DNA from: Trissonchulus latispiculum
Taxonomy: Eukaryota; Nematoda; Enoplea; Enoplida; Ironidae
DNA: 64,000 bases
Assembly (NCBI GenBank): GCA_030248195.1
Contig: JASAND010024160.1
Span: 1-64,000, forward strand
Direction: 5' to 3'
A program made the translations under genes and the position numbers. Shown in pieces: positions 34,801 through 45,002 of this stretch. Each line of letters opens with the position of its first letter. The first letter of the stretch is position 1. The notes under the pieces are model-generated. The model was not told the DNA's origin, made no database searches, and worked only from the letters and a program-made list of their open reading frames with translations.

Positions 34801-37800
34801 ATAGAGTGTGACGCCTGTCATACCCTTATCATTATGTACGCTTGGTAATACTTAAGCAAAAGCGTTACCTAGGGCAGCAATTGATGAGATAACAGTGATA
34901 GCGGCGGATAAGTCCAAATTTCCGTCAAACAAAACTGTCCACAAATTTGACATGGCACCCGACGGACTGGCGCCCACTGCCAGCAAGCCCAGTTGCATAT
35001 AGCTTGAGTCATGCAACAACAAATGGCAAAGCCCCACGGATATCTGGAAATATGAAGGATAAGGTGGTAATTTTCAAATTAAAAGGAATGGAATAATTTT
35101 CAGTAGCAAGAGTACATAATAAGCAAGAGCGTGTAACTAGGCATGCTCTTAGTTAAAAAGAGTAAAAACTATGCTCTGCTCGGTAGCGGCTGACCTTCGA
35201 CAAATCAGACCCTAATGAACCCCACCCTAGTGTTTGAGGCCGGCCGGCTAACGGGCTCGGCCGGGCCGGCCGGTGAAACCCCGGCCAGCCTCAAACACTA
35301 CCCCACCCTCGCAAATTGGTATACCTGGTCAGAAAGGGGCACGCTCACTCAATCTAAGCTTGTGTCTTAAAGCTAGAAATACAAACTGTACGTGTGCGAA
35401 TTTTGTGAATGTTCCGAGCTTTAGAATACAAGCATAGCCCGCGAACTTCTTTGAAGTGATGGGTGTCTTTGAAGTGACAGTTTCTCTGATATATACCTTT
35501 TGTCTGAGGCTGAGCCTTAGTAACCACTTGATGGCTCTGCTTGGTCTTTAGTGGTTTATGCACATCATGAATAAAATATAATTAATGAACTTTATATGTG
35601 TATCAATGCATTCTAGACGTATGCATACATATTGGCATTGTGCTGACAATACATGTAGCAGTAGTAGGTAGTAGTAATAGTAGTAGCAGTAATTTAATTT
35701 GGAGAGTAGGTCAGCCTTTAACGATCAGAGCATGGATTTTGCTGCGATAACTAGTATGCCTAGTGGCATACTTTTATGTAGTTGTTATGTACTCTTGCTA
35801 GTAGTAATACCTTAGTAGTAACTTTAACAACTCTGAAGTAATTAATGCGGGAAGATATATAGATATAGACTTCATCATTTAACGTACTTGTTGTGGCAAT
35901 TTAGCTGTCCTCTAATGTATTGGATAAGAAATAATTATTCTGTCTGCTACGAATGCAGGAACAGTAAAGTAGTAGCAAGAGTCCATGATTTTCTCCTATA
36001 TATTAGAAGAATAGTAAGCCACTAGAGGGCTCCTCTTCTTGGCATTGCGTAACGGTGCTCCGACCACAATACGCGAATCTTCTTAATAATAGTGCAATTA
36101 TGCACTCTTGGTAGTAGGGGTATACAGCCAGCAAAAGAAGTTCAGCTGGCATTCTAGTGGTGTAGTGGCGACAGCGTCTGTCTGCAAATCAGACGGCATT
36201 GGTTCAATTCTCGGTTGGACCAATTCTTTACTTTTCAATCCTTCCAACTGCGGAACTCCACTCCTCACGGAAATGGTTTAAAGAATCCCCGGTTCGGGAC
36301 GACTGCATGCTGCGTTTTTCTTGGTGCTACGATATTACAGTCGACCAAATATAAACATAAAATATAAAATTATGCAGACTGGATTGCTCATCTACTCTTG
36401 TGCCAATGCACAAAATCGCAATAAAAATAAAATATTTTAGCTTATACGCTTATTTAATCTCCTTTTCTTCTGTCTCTGACGTTAGAAAACATAGGGGTCT
36501 GCGCCACAAGGTTAAGAATTAGTTGTGTTTACTCTTTCAAAAAATAACTGCGAATAGAGGAATGCCCAGCGTAATGTTATTCCTCTTGTGTGCGTACACT
36601 GGTCAGATAGTATATTTTTAGCATAGCTGGTTGCGTGCACATTTCTCAGTTGTAGTAGAGTAGAATTTATCTTAGTTCAGTCAGTTAGTCAGGTCAGTTC
36701 TCTGGGAAACGGGGAGGCCCTTTTCCTTTACGTAATTTTTTGTCTTTTGTTTTGACTTTGTCACATTGTTCTGGGTTTGCAAGTTGGCTCGTTTGGACGC
36801 CTGGTTCTTGCCTGATTCTGCTTTCCTTTCACAATAAATCCGTGTAAATCAGGCATTGTTGCATTCTTTCATCTCATCTAGTTTGCGTTGGTTAAGACTC
36901 AGTGAAGCGCTTCCACCAAGACTGGTGGACCATGGAAAAACCGAGGACAAGCCCAAGATGGGAGGCGTCAGGCACCCTCGTACCCACGAAACTAGGACCT
37001 ATAGAAGAGTGAAGAGAAGGGGATGTTCAGCTTGTCATTCAGGTTTGAAAGTAAAGAATTGGGCCTGCCGGGGTTTAGCCACGGCCCTTCTGCTCCAGAG
37101 TCAGACATGCTAACCACTATACCACGGGACCATCCGCTGAACTCCTACACGAGGATTATCTTTCCTATGCCTGCTTCCCTTACAATAGACACGCTAGACG
37201 TGCCTGTAGCCTAGAGCCAAACTTATAGTAAGAGTACTTGAACCAGTCAAATCTCTACAGCAGAATTTGCACAAAGGCAGAAACTGCTGACCCACCGTTG
37301 GCACGATGCCAAACTGGCAAAAAATTGCCAAAATTGGTCCAACCGGTCTCCGCATAACATTCCAAAGTCTTTCCAGTTCAATCTGTGTGCCCATGAGAAA
37401 ACTGTTCGTGCCAACGAAAATGGCAACCATAACTGCTATAGAAATCTCATAGGTTGAGATATCTCGACGAACTGTTAGCGTCAATGTTGACCCGGTACCA
37501 TTGCAACCATGTTGAGGCTGGAGGCTAACCGAAAACCGACCTAGTCGTTTACCAACAATCAAAAAATTCAGAAATGTTGATGTGCCATTTTCCCAGACAA
37601 AAATATTATCAACTGTTATCCAGCTTTCATCGAGTATCAGCGGGAAATAATCCGTAATATTTTCGACAGAATTGTTGTCAAAATTTCGCAATTCAAGCGA
37701 GCCTTTGGTTGGTTCGTTTTCCACAATAGTCATATTTTCCGGTACGAAGCGAACAGAACAGCTTTCGGGAGCCTGCGAAAACGCTAGCAAAAATTGCAGC

Positions 37801-37841
37801 ACTCCAAAGTAGAGGTAGGTTAACGTTGGATTGGGGAACAT
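28870..37841 (-). CDS. SLC10-type transporter copy B, altered sodium site
   Basis: Three exons on the minus strand: 37841-37296, 35043-34869 (175 bp), 29471-28870; 440 residues plus stop, fully open, standard splice sites. Residues 1-22 look like a signal peptide; about 23-130 form an ectodomain with N-glycosylation sites (NMT, NGT), as in SLC10A3/A5-like proteins. The membrane core starts near YEISIAVMVAIFVG; exon 2 carries GASPSGAMSN and LFDGNLDLS, the first sodium-site region of the family. Exon 3 carries the crossover-helix motif, but as AIGTGIRN where copies A and C have AIETG[IV]QN: residues 365 and 369 are G and R instead of E and Q. These two positions match sodium ligands in the bacterial ASBT structures, so classical Na+ coupling is doubtful. 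Both introns are swollen by CAAGAG elements. The open frame argues for function. Confidence 0.85.
30840..31830. repeat. GCGC-rich tandem array with 114-bp higher-order unit
   Basis: Short units of about 20-28 bp alternate an A/T run with a C-rich word (AAATTTTTACCCCCGCGCAAC and variants). A longer unit containing AAGCGCATTAGAAGTTTATC starts at 31201, 31315 and 31429, exactly 114 bp apart. The left part (30840-31200) is irregular. Entirely inside the 4.3-kb foldback element. Confidence 0.85.
31845..32290 (+). pseudogene. Tc1/mariner-like DDE transposase relic
   Basis: The frame 31845-32168 contains LEKYYFPFVDKH, MGNAPMHTSRYTRQFL and WPPESPDLNGIECVWHHLKE, the second and third catalytic blocks of a DDE transposase. 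The second catalytic Asp (expected DNAP) is Gly here, and a TAG stop at 32166-32168 interrupts the frame, which then continues with FWKEKMTVKQCRHYINHMY and VVANNGG, the expected C-terminus. The N-terminal DNA-binding and first-Asp regions are absent. Dead fragment. Spacing from the mutated D to E is 35 residues. Tc1/mariner elements use TA targets, so it is probably not the enzyme of the surrounding foldback element. Confidence 0.8.
33422..33881 (+). repeat. Dispersed repeat bounded by CTGCTGCGCAG and GCGCAGCAGG
   Basis: Starts ACCTGCTGCGCAGC and ends with a perfect 10-bp-stem hairpin, CCTGCTGCGC-TGAG-GCGCAGCAGG, at about 33852-33881. Related to 17066-17399 and to solo ends at 11485 and 62283. 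Sits inside the 4.3-kb foldback element. Confidence 0.5.
35107..35797. mobile_element. CAAGAG foldback element, 0.7 kb
   Basis: Left end CAAGAGTACATAATAAGCAA; right end reverse-complements to CAAGAGTACATAACAACTAC. Flanks TCAGTAG and CTAGTAG agree at five of seven bases, consistent with an aged 7-bp duplication. A hAT micro-element is nested in it (35228-35300), and a GTA-rich microsatellite lies at 35655-35690. In intron 1 of SLC10 copy B. Confidence 0.75.
35228..35300. mobile_element. hAT-like micro-MITE, 73 bp
   Basis: Perfect inverted ends TAGTGTTTGAGGC, exact 8-bp duplication CCCCACCC at 35220-35227 and 35301-35308. The middle is GGCCGG-rich. Nested inside the CAAGAG element 35107-35797, so it is younger than that insertion. 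Confidence 0.85.
35976..36110. mobile_element. CAAGAG foldback element, minimal 135 bp
   Basis: Ends CAAGAGTCCATGATTT and, reverse-complemented, CAAGAGTGCATAATTG; exact 7-bp duplication GTAGTAG at 35969-35975 and 36111-36117. In intron 1 of SLC10 copy B. Confidence 0.8.
36149..36222 (+). repeat. tRNA-Cys-like fossil
   Basis: A-box TGGTGTAGTGG, anticodon loop CTGCAAA (GCA, Cys) closed by TCTG/CAGA, and B-box GGTTCAATTCT. The acceptor stem does not pair and the T stem is poor. A SINE head or pseudogene. Confidence 0.55.
37061..37131 (-). repeat. tRNA-Gln-like fossil
   Basis: The minus strand reads GGTCCCGTGGTATAGTGG then TTAGCATGTCTGACTCTGG, a good Gln(CTG)-like first half; the B-box is mutated (GGCTAAACCCC). 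Related to the fossil at 829-905. Confidence 0.55.
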
Positions 37842-39077
37842 ACTCGGCTGATTTTTAGACAGTTCAATTTTTGATTTTTGCTGAAAAATGTCTAATATTT
37901 TTTCTTTTCTTTTACTGACGTCAGAAAACCAGTCTCATATTACTACTTGCGCAAAGCGGTTGACGTCTTTCAGCACTCCTAACTTACCGAGCGACATTAA
38001 CAGCGACTTCTAACATTAACGTGATCCACATAAACTTCTCACTTAGCGAATAAAACATCTTCAGTATATCTTCAGCATTCTTTCGTTTATAATAGGAAGA
38101 GTAAGACAATCGGTGCTACCTAATGTATTAGGTTTGCAATATGCTCGAAACAGTGAAGCCGAATCTCGGGAGGGAGGGACTTTTCAGGGTGTAAATATGC
38201 TATACGCTGACATTTTTTAACAACGGACGTTTTCGGCAAATTAAATAGGATAACTTGAGCTTGGGAACGTCGCAATAATTTTTATATCACTGTGTTCCGG
38301 AAAACTAGATTTTTTAACGAAACTATATAGTTCGGTTCAGGTAATCTTTTACAAAACCAAAATAAAAAGTCCTTCGCAAGAAAATTCAGGGAATTTATCA
38401 TTTCTCCAAAATACCTTACGTTGGTTGCCGGATTTGCAGGAAATTGCTTAAACAAAATTATATATTAATTTTTTATCATTGCACAGATCAAGTTTTTTGC
38501 AACATAGTGATGTAAAAAATTGTTGCTTGTAGACTTTCCCAGTTCACGTTGGATAGTATTTAATTTTTCAGAAATGCCCGTTGTTCAAAATGTCAGCGTA
38601 TGACATGTTTAAGCCTGAGACTCCCCCGGTACATACCTTTCGGCTTTGGTTTGGTAGTAGTGTTCGAATTGGCCGAAATTTTATCTGATTGTGTTGGCTT
38701 GGCCAGAGTTTGATGTTGGCCAGCCAATTGGCCGCAACCTGTTGATTGGCCGTTGTTTAGCTTATAGTATGTGATTGGCCAAACTTGGCTGGGTAGAATT
38801 CTTCGTTTTATTTACATAGTCTACCGTGCTTAATTTTACATCACCATATCAAACTAAATTCAACAATGTCATTTTGTTTTTATTTTACCAGAGCCAAACC
38901 AATCGATTATAAGACTTTGCCCACTATAGACAGGCTAAGACTTGAAGTTTAGCCACACGGCTTTCCAGAGTTAAAATATGCATAAATAAATTCAACTGGA
39001 AAATAAAAACAGTAAAAAGTACAGACTTGCCCTAAAGTTTGGGCACAGTTCCAACATCCAGGACACCCACCCAGGAT
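37842..39077. other. Upstream of SLC10 copy B, gene-free
   Basis: Probable promoter side of copy B. Around 38650-38790 is a low-complexity run of TTGGCC repeats. No ORF of note. Confidence 0.4.
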
Positions 39078-40943
39078 TAGTGATGTTTACGATGGCCTAT
39101 TTAGTTTCAGTTTCAGTTTCAGTTTCAGCTCTGACTAAAATTAGTTTCAGCTTTAGTTTCAGTTTCAGCTCCAAGTTTTTTTATAGTTTTCACTCTCAGC
39201 TCCAAGTCTTATATATAGTTTTCAGTTTCAGCTCTGACTAAAATGAGTTTCAGCTTTTGTTATCCTCTATGTTATCTTTATGTTATCGGCAGGACACTGC
39301 GAAATTTTTGGTGTCTTGGTGAATTCTTTATATAGACAATAGCAAGAACATGCAGCACAATATATAATACTCAAGTAAAACCATTCAATCTTTCCCATTG
39401 TACACTTCTATAACTGCGGCTATCTACACTGAAAAATTATATTGCAGCAATCTAAAAGGGAAGAATTCATAGCAATTTAATTAACCCTAAATTTTTTAGT
39501 TGGTGCTGGGCTCATTGTCCTTATAATGATTTTATAAGAAATGTTGTTATTTACGTTGTGCGAATCTTAAGGTGCTGGTTTCCTTTCGGGTATTTTTCAC
39601 TCATACGGCTTTAATCTTTTACGTAAATGACTAAAACTTACAAAAGAACTTATTTCCGTGCTCTTTAACATTCTGGGACCAGTCCCGTATCTTTAGGCCA
39701 AAAGATAAGAAAGTTTTGGTTTTTGGCCTTAAGCGCCCAGTAGGTGGACCAGACACCGCATTGGTTGTTATGACTAGAAAAAGCACACGAAAATGAACAT
39801 TTTTGCTTTTACAACTTTTGAGCTATCTCCAGTGGTTAACTCAGTATAAGCAAAAAACTGTTTTTAGGGTCGAAAAATGGCCATTTTCGAGGAAATCAGT
39901 TTTTTCAAAATTGCTGCCACATGTTAAGAACAAAGTTGGCTTATTTATACTCAATCGATACAGCGTCTAAATGCCCATTTTATGAATGCCTATTAGCCGA
40001 ACTTTATTGCTTTAAGCTAGAGATTTGGCCGGAAAACCATTTTGCGAAACTGCGATTATTTTGTTTCGAACATCGATTTCTCAAACTCGACGACAGACTC
40101 GACGGATTCCGGAGATTTTTGGCAGAATTGAAATTCATACTTCTGCGGAGGGAAGATTTTCTTGGTTTCAGCTAAAACAACTTCAGTTGCGAGAAAACTG
40201 AATACAAAGTTGCGAAATATCGTGTCGCCGTACATTTGCCGGATTTTCTGAAGTATTGAGGCTTGTTGAGCCAAATCCAAAAAACGTCCCTCGGTCCATA
40301 TGTCCTCTGCATAATAGCACAAGAAAAAATTTTGGCCGATTCTTCTGTTTTCAGAAATCGATGTTCAAAAATGTTTGGTCTATATTCATCTTGTTAGATG
40401 TCAGCACATCTGAAAATTTCTGCCATTTTTTGCTAATTTTGCAGTTTCATAAGCTCATGTGAATCTACAGATAATAAGCTTTAAAACTATGTATAAAGCT
40501 CTTTCCAACTCCTAAAATTGCGAAAGTTATAGCGTTTCAAAAATCACCACAAAAGCACTGCACAAAAGGATACTACCACCTTAGAATATATATGGCTGAA
40601 ATTTTACGTGCTGGGTACAGGACCCAGTTTTTGAGACATTCGTCTATGCTAAGCACGCATACGCTAGAGCTGAAACCTATTACAGCTTCAGCGAGAGCTG
40701 AAGCTAGTTTCCGGTTTAGCGAGAGCTGAAACTAGTTTCGGATTCAGCGAGAGCTGAAACTAGTTTCAGTCTTAGTGTGGAGCTGAACTGTTTCAGTTTC
40801 AGTTTCAGCTCCAAAACTGTTCTAGTTTCAGTTTCAGTTTCAGCTCAAATGCTATTATAATTTCAGTTTCAGCAACTGAAACTGAAACATGTACAAGCTG
40901 AAACTAGGTTTCAGTTTCAGTTTCAGCTGCTGAAACAACACTA
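39078..40943. mobile_element. hAT-like element with TTTCAG-array ends
   Basis: Exact 8-bp duplication CCCAGGAT at 39070-39077 and 40944-40951. Ends start TAGTGATGTTTACG and, reverse-complemented, TAGTGTTGTTTCAGC, as in hAT. Both subterminal regions are arrays of the hexamer GTTTCA in inverted orientation (about 39107-39250 and 40660-40935). A TTAA-type element (39567-40584) fills most of the interior. No transposase. Confidence 0.85.
39567..40584. mobile_element. TTAA-bounded DNA element, short copy, nested
   Basis: Left end TTAAGGTGCTGGTTTCCTTT; right end reverse-complements to CTAAGGTGGTAGTATCCTTT. Matches 19630-20638 in inverted orientation through its length. Contains the open frame 40056-40322 (minus) that parallels 19934-20191. 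Inserted into the hAT element 39078-40943. Confidence 0.65.
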
Positions 40944-43900
40944 CCCAGGATCCTTATATATGTACTTTTACATAAGTACATACAATAATGTAAAGGTAAA
41001 GGTTACCCTCGGAGAGTTCTCCTACCCTTGTCAGGGTACGAGGTGCCCGTGCTCATCTCCGGATACACAGCCCTTGAGCCAGATGTGTCGCCTCAAGTAA
41101 TGACTACAACCGAGGAGGAGTGGCCAGCCCCTCAAGCCAGATGCCCAAACGTTCTCTTCTTGTGAAAGCTTTGTGGCTGATGTACATGCCGCGGACAGAC
41201 AGTCGATACACACAAATAACTTATTTGTCCAGACAAACTCGGACAAACAGACGAGCTCTGCATGACGTCTGCGCTCAATTTTGTTCCTCTACTATGTATA
41301 TGACATTTATGTGATGAAGTATGTAATTATATATAGCATGCATGTTCCTACATATCTATACCGTATTGTATACACAGGTGTAATGTGCATTGTGTGAATA
41401 TTTCTTTACAGTTTTAGACAACGCGTACAAAGAGTCCGAAGTACAAAAGATCAATTATAAGGAAAATATTTCCACAACTCAATTTAAATAAAAATTGTTT
41501 CGAGTTAGATACATATGTCGATAGCACTATATAACATAACGGTAGTATCATTAATAGGATTCATCGCTAGTAACGCAAATGTATAGGATTTTGACTGACT
41601 TTCGACGAAATGCAAATAATTATATAATTCGGTTCACACAATGCATACTACATCTGTGTGCACAATACATATAGGTATGTAGGAACATGCATGCAATATA
41701 TAATTACGTTCTTCATCACATATGCATTAATGTCATGCATATAGAGGAACAAAATATGAGGCGCAGACCCGCACAAATAAGTTATTTGTGTGTATCGGCT
41801 GTTTATATACATATACACCTAAGTGCAGAGGAACGCCACCCTACATTACATCTACAAAATCAAAGTACACGACATGCCTACATTTACATGCACGTATACA
41901 CACACTATATATATGTTATATATAATATATATGTATATATACACGTACCAGCAGCTTATGTGCTATATGACCACAGTTGCATACGCTGATTGTACGCACT
42001 CAGCATACTCTATGAGCAAAAATTGCTCACTGAGACAGTTGTTTGTTCATTCTGCTCATAGAGATCGTCCCTATGAGCAATGCTCGTAGAGACCGGGCTC
42101 ATGGGGATGTGAACTTTACCTACTAACCTACTTCCCGATTAACTCTTTCGCGAAAAAACCTTTAGCTTTTGATCTTCTCGCTAATTACTGTAAACTATTG
42201 TTTTCAAGCTTCCTGACTTAACCTGTAATGTTCAGCCCATCTTCAAATACTATTTCTCCAGAACCTTCCTCCAAGTTATACAGATTTTTTATTCACAGCG
42301 ATTTGGAAGTTCCACTGATTAATGTGCCACATTAGTTTCATCAGTACTGTAGTTCGAATAGAATTGAACAATCGCTGAAACCAATGCTCAAAAATGGATC
42401 GATCCAAAGCCCCTATACGTTCCAGAGTTTATTGGAACCGTAAACGTTTCATTGATTGAAGCAGAGGCTATTTTGCTATTTTACAAATGTGCTTCAGCAG
42501 CACAATGAGAATGTTTTTGAACAGAGTTAATATAATTCCAGATTATCAGATCTCTGAAACATTTACAAACGGCATAGTTGTTATATATATTGTTATATTA
42601 TATATAGTATCTATGTATATATATTCATTTATATATATTCCCGGATTGCTGGTTAAATCCGGACACCACTTTTGAGGGTCACATTGAAGACTTAGTGGTC
42701 CATTCGAGGCTTACCGAGAGCGTGTTAGGCTTAGAATAGAGCGTGCTTTTACTGGACGGACGGGCGTCAAGCGGACTTGACCTTGGTACTAATGAATTTA
42801 CGGCTCTTGTAGTAACCATGAACAAGCATTAGGCAAGAATTTAAAATATGTCAGATAGGTACTAACAGAAGCGGTTTGGGGCATTTGACTTTGACAGTAT
42901 CTGGCTCCTCCTTCCCAGTTGAGGTTATCATTCGAGATTATTCTCTTGACTCGAATGTGCATATGGGATGGGTTGTAGCACCAAAGATCCTGGCCACGGT
43001 AGAAGACTTGTACTTAAGGAAGCGTATAAAAATGCTTTCACTTTGACATTATTTTATTTTCAATTGTCCTTTGGAACTTAGGTTATTGTAATAAATATGT
43101 GATGCTTTGGCATGTGAATATTTTGAATGCATTAATGCAAGCATACAACGTATCAATATTTTACTGAAATTTTAAATTCTGTGTAACTTTTAGGATAGGT
43201 ACTCGACAGAGCATCAGTTATGACTTCATTCGCCTTCACAAATGTCCTATGTTTTGATTTTTAAACTTTCAAACGTTTCACTGAACAAATGCTTACTAAG
43301 TCTTAGCTCACAGATTACAACATACAAGAGTTACGAAAATAAATTTAATGATGTTAATCCATGAAGATTGCTAATATGAATGAGGATTCCAAATTAAAAA
43401 TAATAACCCCCTTTTCCCTGACGATAACAGCATCAAATAATTGCTAAGACATTCGTTTGACAAACCATACCAGTTTGGAATGGGATATTTAGCCCATGCA
43501 ATCTGACTTGAAAATCACCCCCCGAGAGGTTGCTAACCGCCAGAATCCAGGTTTTTCCGGTTGTTTGGGGAAAAACCCAGAAATATTCGGTCTTTCGAAG
43601 GCCTGTTCGCCCTCACCGCCCCGATTCTGCCTCCTGCACATATTAGGTTAGAACGGTAAGCTTATATAAATTATTGTATACAGTATGTAAATACTTCATA
43701 AACTGTGTAAGTAACTGACTAAGCACATACACTAGCCCAATGTCATTGTTATCTACATTTACACGTACATTTAAAATGTTTTTATCTGCTGTATATGCAT
43801 GCAATGATAATAAATTTGTCATGTTATGTATGTACCTCTGGCTTGCAATGATTGCAAAATACCAGAAGTAAATACCTCTTAGCTAATATAGCGTTGCCTC

Positions 43901-44002
43901 TGTGCTGTGCATTGTTATGTGCTAGCTTGCATGCTTACAACATGTGTATACTGTATACACACCATGTGTATAATATATATGTAAGAAATGAAATTGTCGC
44001 TT

Positions 44003-44080
44003 CTGCACCTCGGGTGGGATTCGAACCCACCACTTTCTGATTGACGCTCCGACGATCTGCTAACTGAGCTGTTCGTATCC
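44003..44080 (-). repeat. tRNA-like fossil with intact T arm
   Basis: Minus strand: GCTCAGTTAGCAG (A-box) and GTGGGTTCGAATCCCAC, a perfect 5-bp T stem with a 7-nt loop. The 5' acceptor strand does not pair with CCGAGGT, and the anticodon loop is not standard. Confidence 0.6.
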
Positions 44081-44269
44081 AAACTAAAGTGGCAATGAAA
44101 TGAATTAATAATGCGTTTTAAAACGCGGACAAACACATGATCCAGGGCCATATGCATTTTATTAATGTTTATTTACAAAAATCTTCACTGTTTAAATTCG
44201 ATACTTACAATATGCTTGCGAAAGTATCGTTGAAGCAAACTTACTGATTTTACAAACACGAATGTTTAC

Positions 44270-44340
44270 ACAAAAATCGAACCACTACTTATCTTTAAAT
44301 GATTATCAAGTGGACACCCTAACCACTAGGCCACCCTTGC
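44270..44340 (-). repeat. tRNA-Ser-like fossil
   Basis: Minus strand: GGTGGCCTAGTGGTTAGG (Ser/Leu-like A-box), ACTTGATAA anticodon region (TGA), a longer variable region, then GTGGTTCGATTT (B-box). The stems are decayed. Confidence 0.5.
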
Positions 44341-44958
44341 TAACATACTTTCACTGGAACAGGTATTTGTTAGCAAGCTTCACTTCAGCTACGAGCGAAA
44401 ACACTATTTACATTATATACTTCATGTTTGTGCATATAAGAACACACTGCTGCCATTGTATATGCTGTAGACATGTTTTCTATATACATTTATATGCTGT
44501 CAATGTGTGCAATCGTGTGCCCATGTAATTTTTCCAATGTTTCAGTTGTTTCATGTAGTTCAGTGTGATGTGCACGATATTCTAATTTAACTGTGCAACG
44601 TTTGCCGTTCGACAAGATGTTGTATAAACTGAAATCGATGTTAGGTCATTGTGCTTGAAGTAATATATCTTCAACTGTTTTACAAAAGGAGTCTGGATAT
44701 CTTTTACCCACTCTTGTTCCTTCTAATACGTTTTCATGTCCGTAGTCTACGCGTTGTAATTCTGATTGTGAAGTTTCTGACTTACTTGATATTTGATTTG
44801 TTGTGTTGATTGACGTGTGCTATGATGTTTATGGAGATGGTATAACTGGTTACGTATAATGGAGATTATGATGTATAAAACCTGTAAACATTGGCTGTAT
44901 GTACTGTATTTATGTATTTTCTCAATAAATACAAAAAGCTGTAATAGTAGCCTTTAAT

Positions 44959-45002
44959 CCGTCTGCTGATACCCTTTGGCAGGGGTCGAAACGGTCACCT
45001 TT
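44959..45002 (+). other. Degenerate hammerhead-like motif
   Basis: CTGATA, a short CCC/GGG stem with TTTGGCA loop, then GTCGAAAC, resembling the CTGATGA ... GAAAC core of hammerhead ribozymes carried by Penelope-like and other animal retroelements. The core lacks the second G of CTGATGA, so it is probably inactive. AATAAATAC lies about 30 bp upstream. Confidence 0.35.

Larger units (their letters stand above)
30518..34844. mobile_element. CAAGAG foldback element, 4.3 kb, Galileo-like
   Basis: Flanked by an exact 7-bp duplication GTAATAC (30511-30517, 34845-34851). Terminal inverted repeats of about 130 bp begin CAAGAGTACATAATGATAAG on the left and, reverse-complemented, CAAGCGTACATAATGATAAG on the right, and remain alike through the ATATGGGTAC stretch. 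Long inverted repeats, CA ends and a GTAATAC target fit the Galileo group of the P superfamily. The cargo is the GCGC-rich tandem array (30840-31830), a DDE transposase relic, and a dispersed repeat. No P-type transposase seen. Inserted in intron 2 of SLC10 copy B, 24 bp from the exon 2 donor. Confidence 0.85.

Noticed and set aside
41687..41989. Open frame over the TA-rich microsatellite as a small gene
   Set aside because: Composition-driven (YIYMHVYTHYIY-type translation of ATAC/ATAT repeats).
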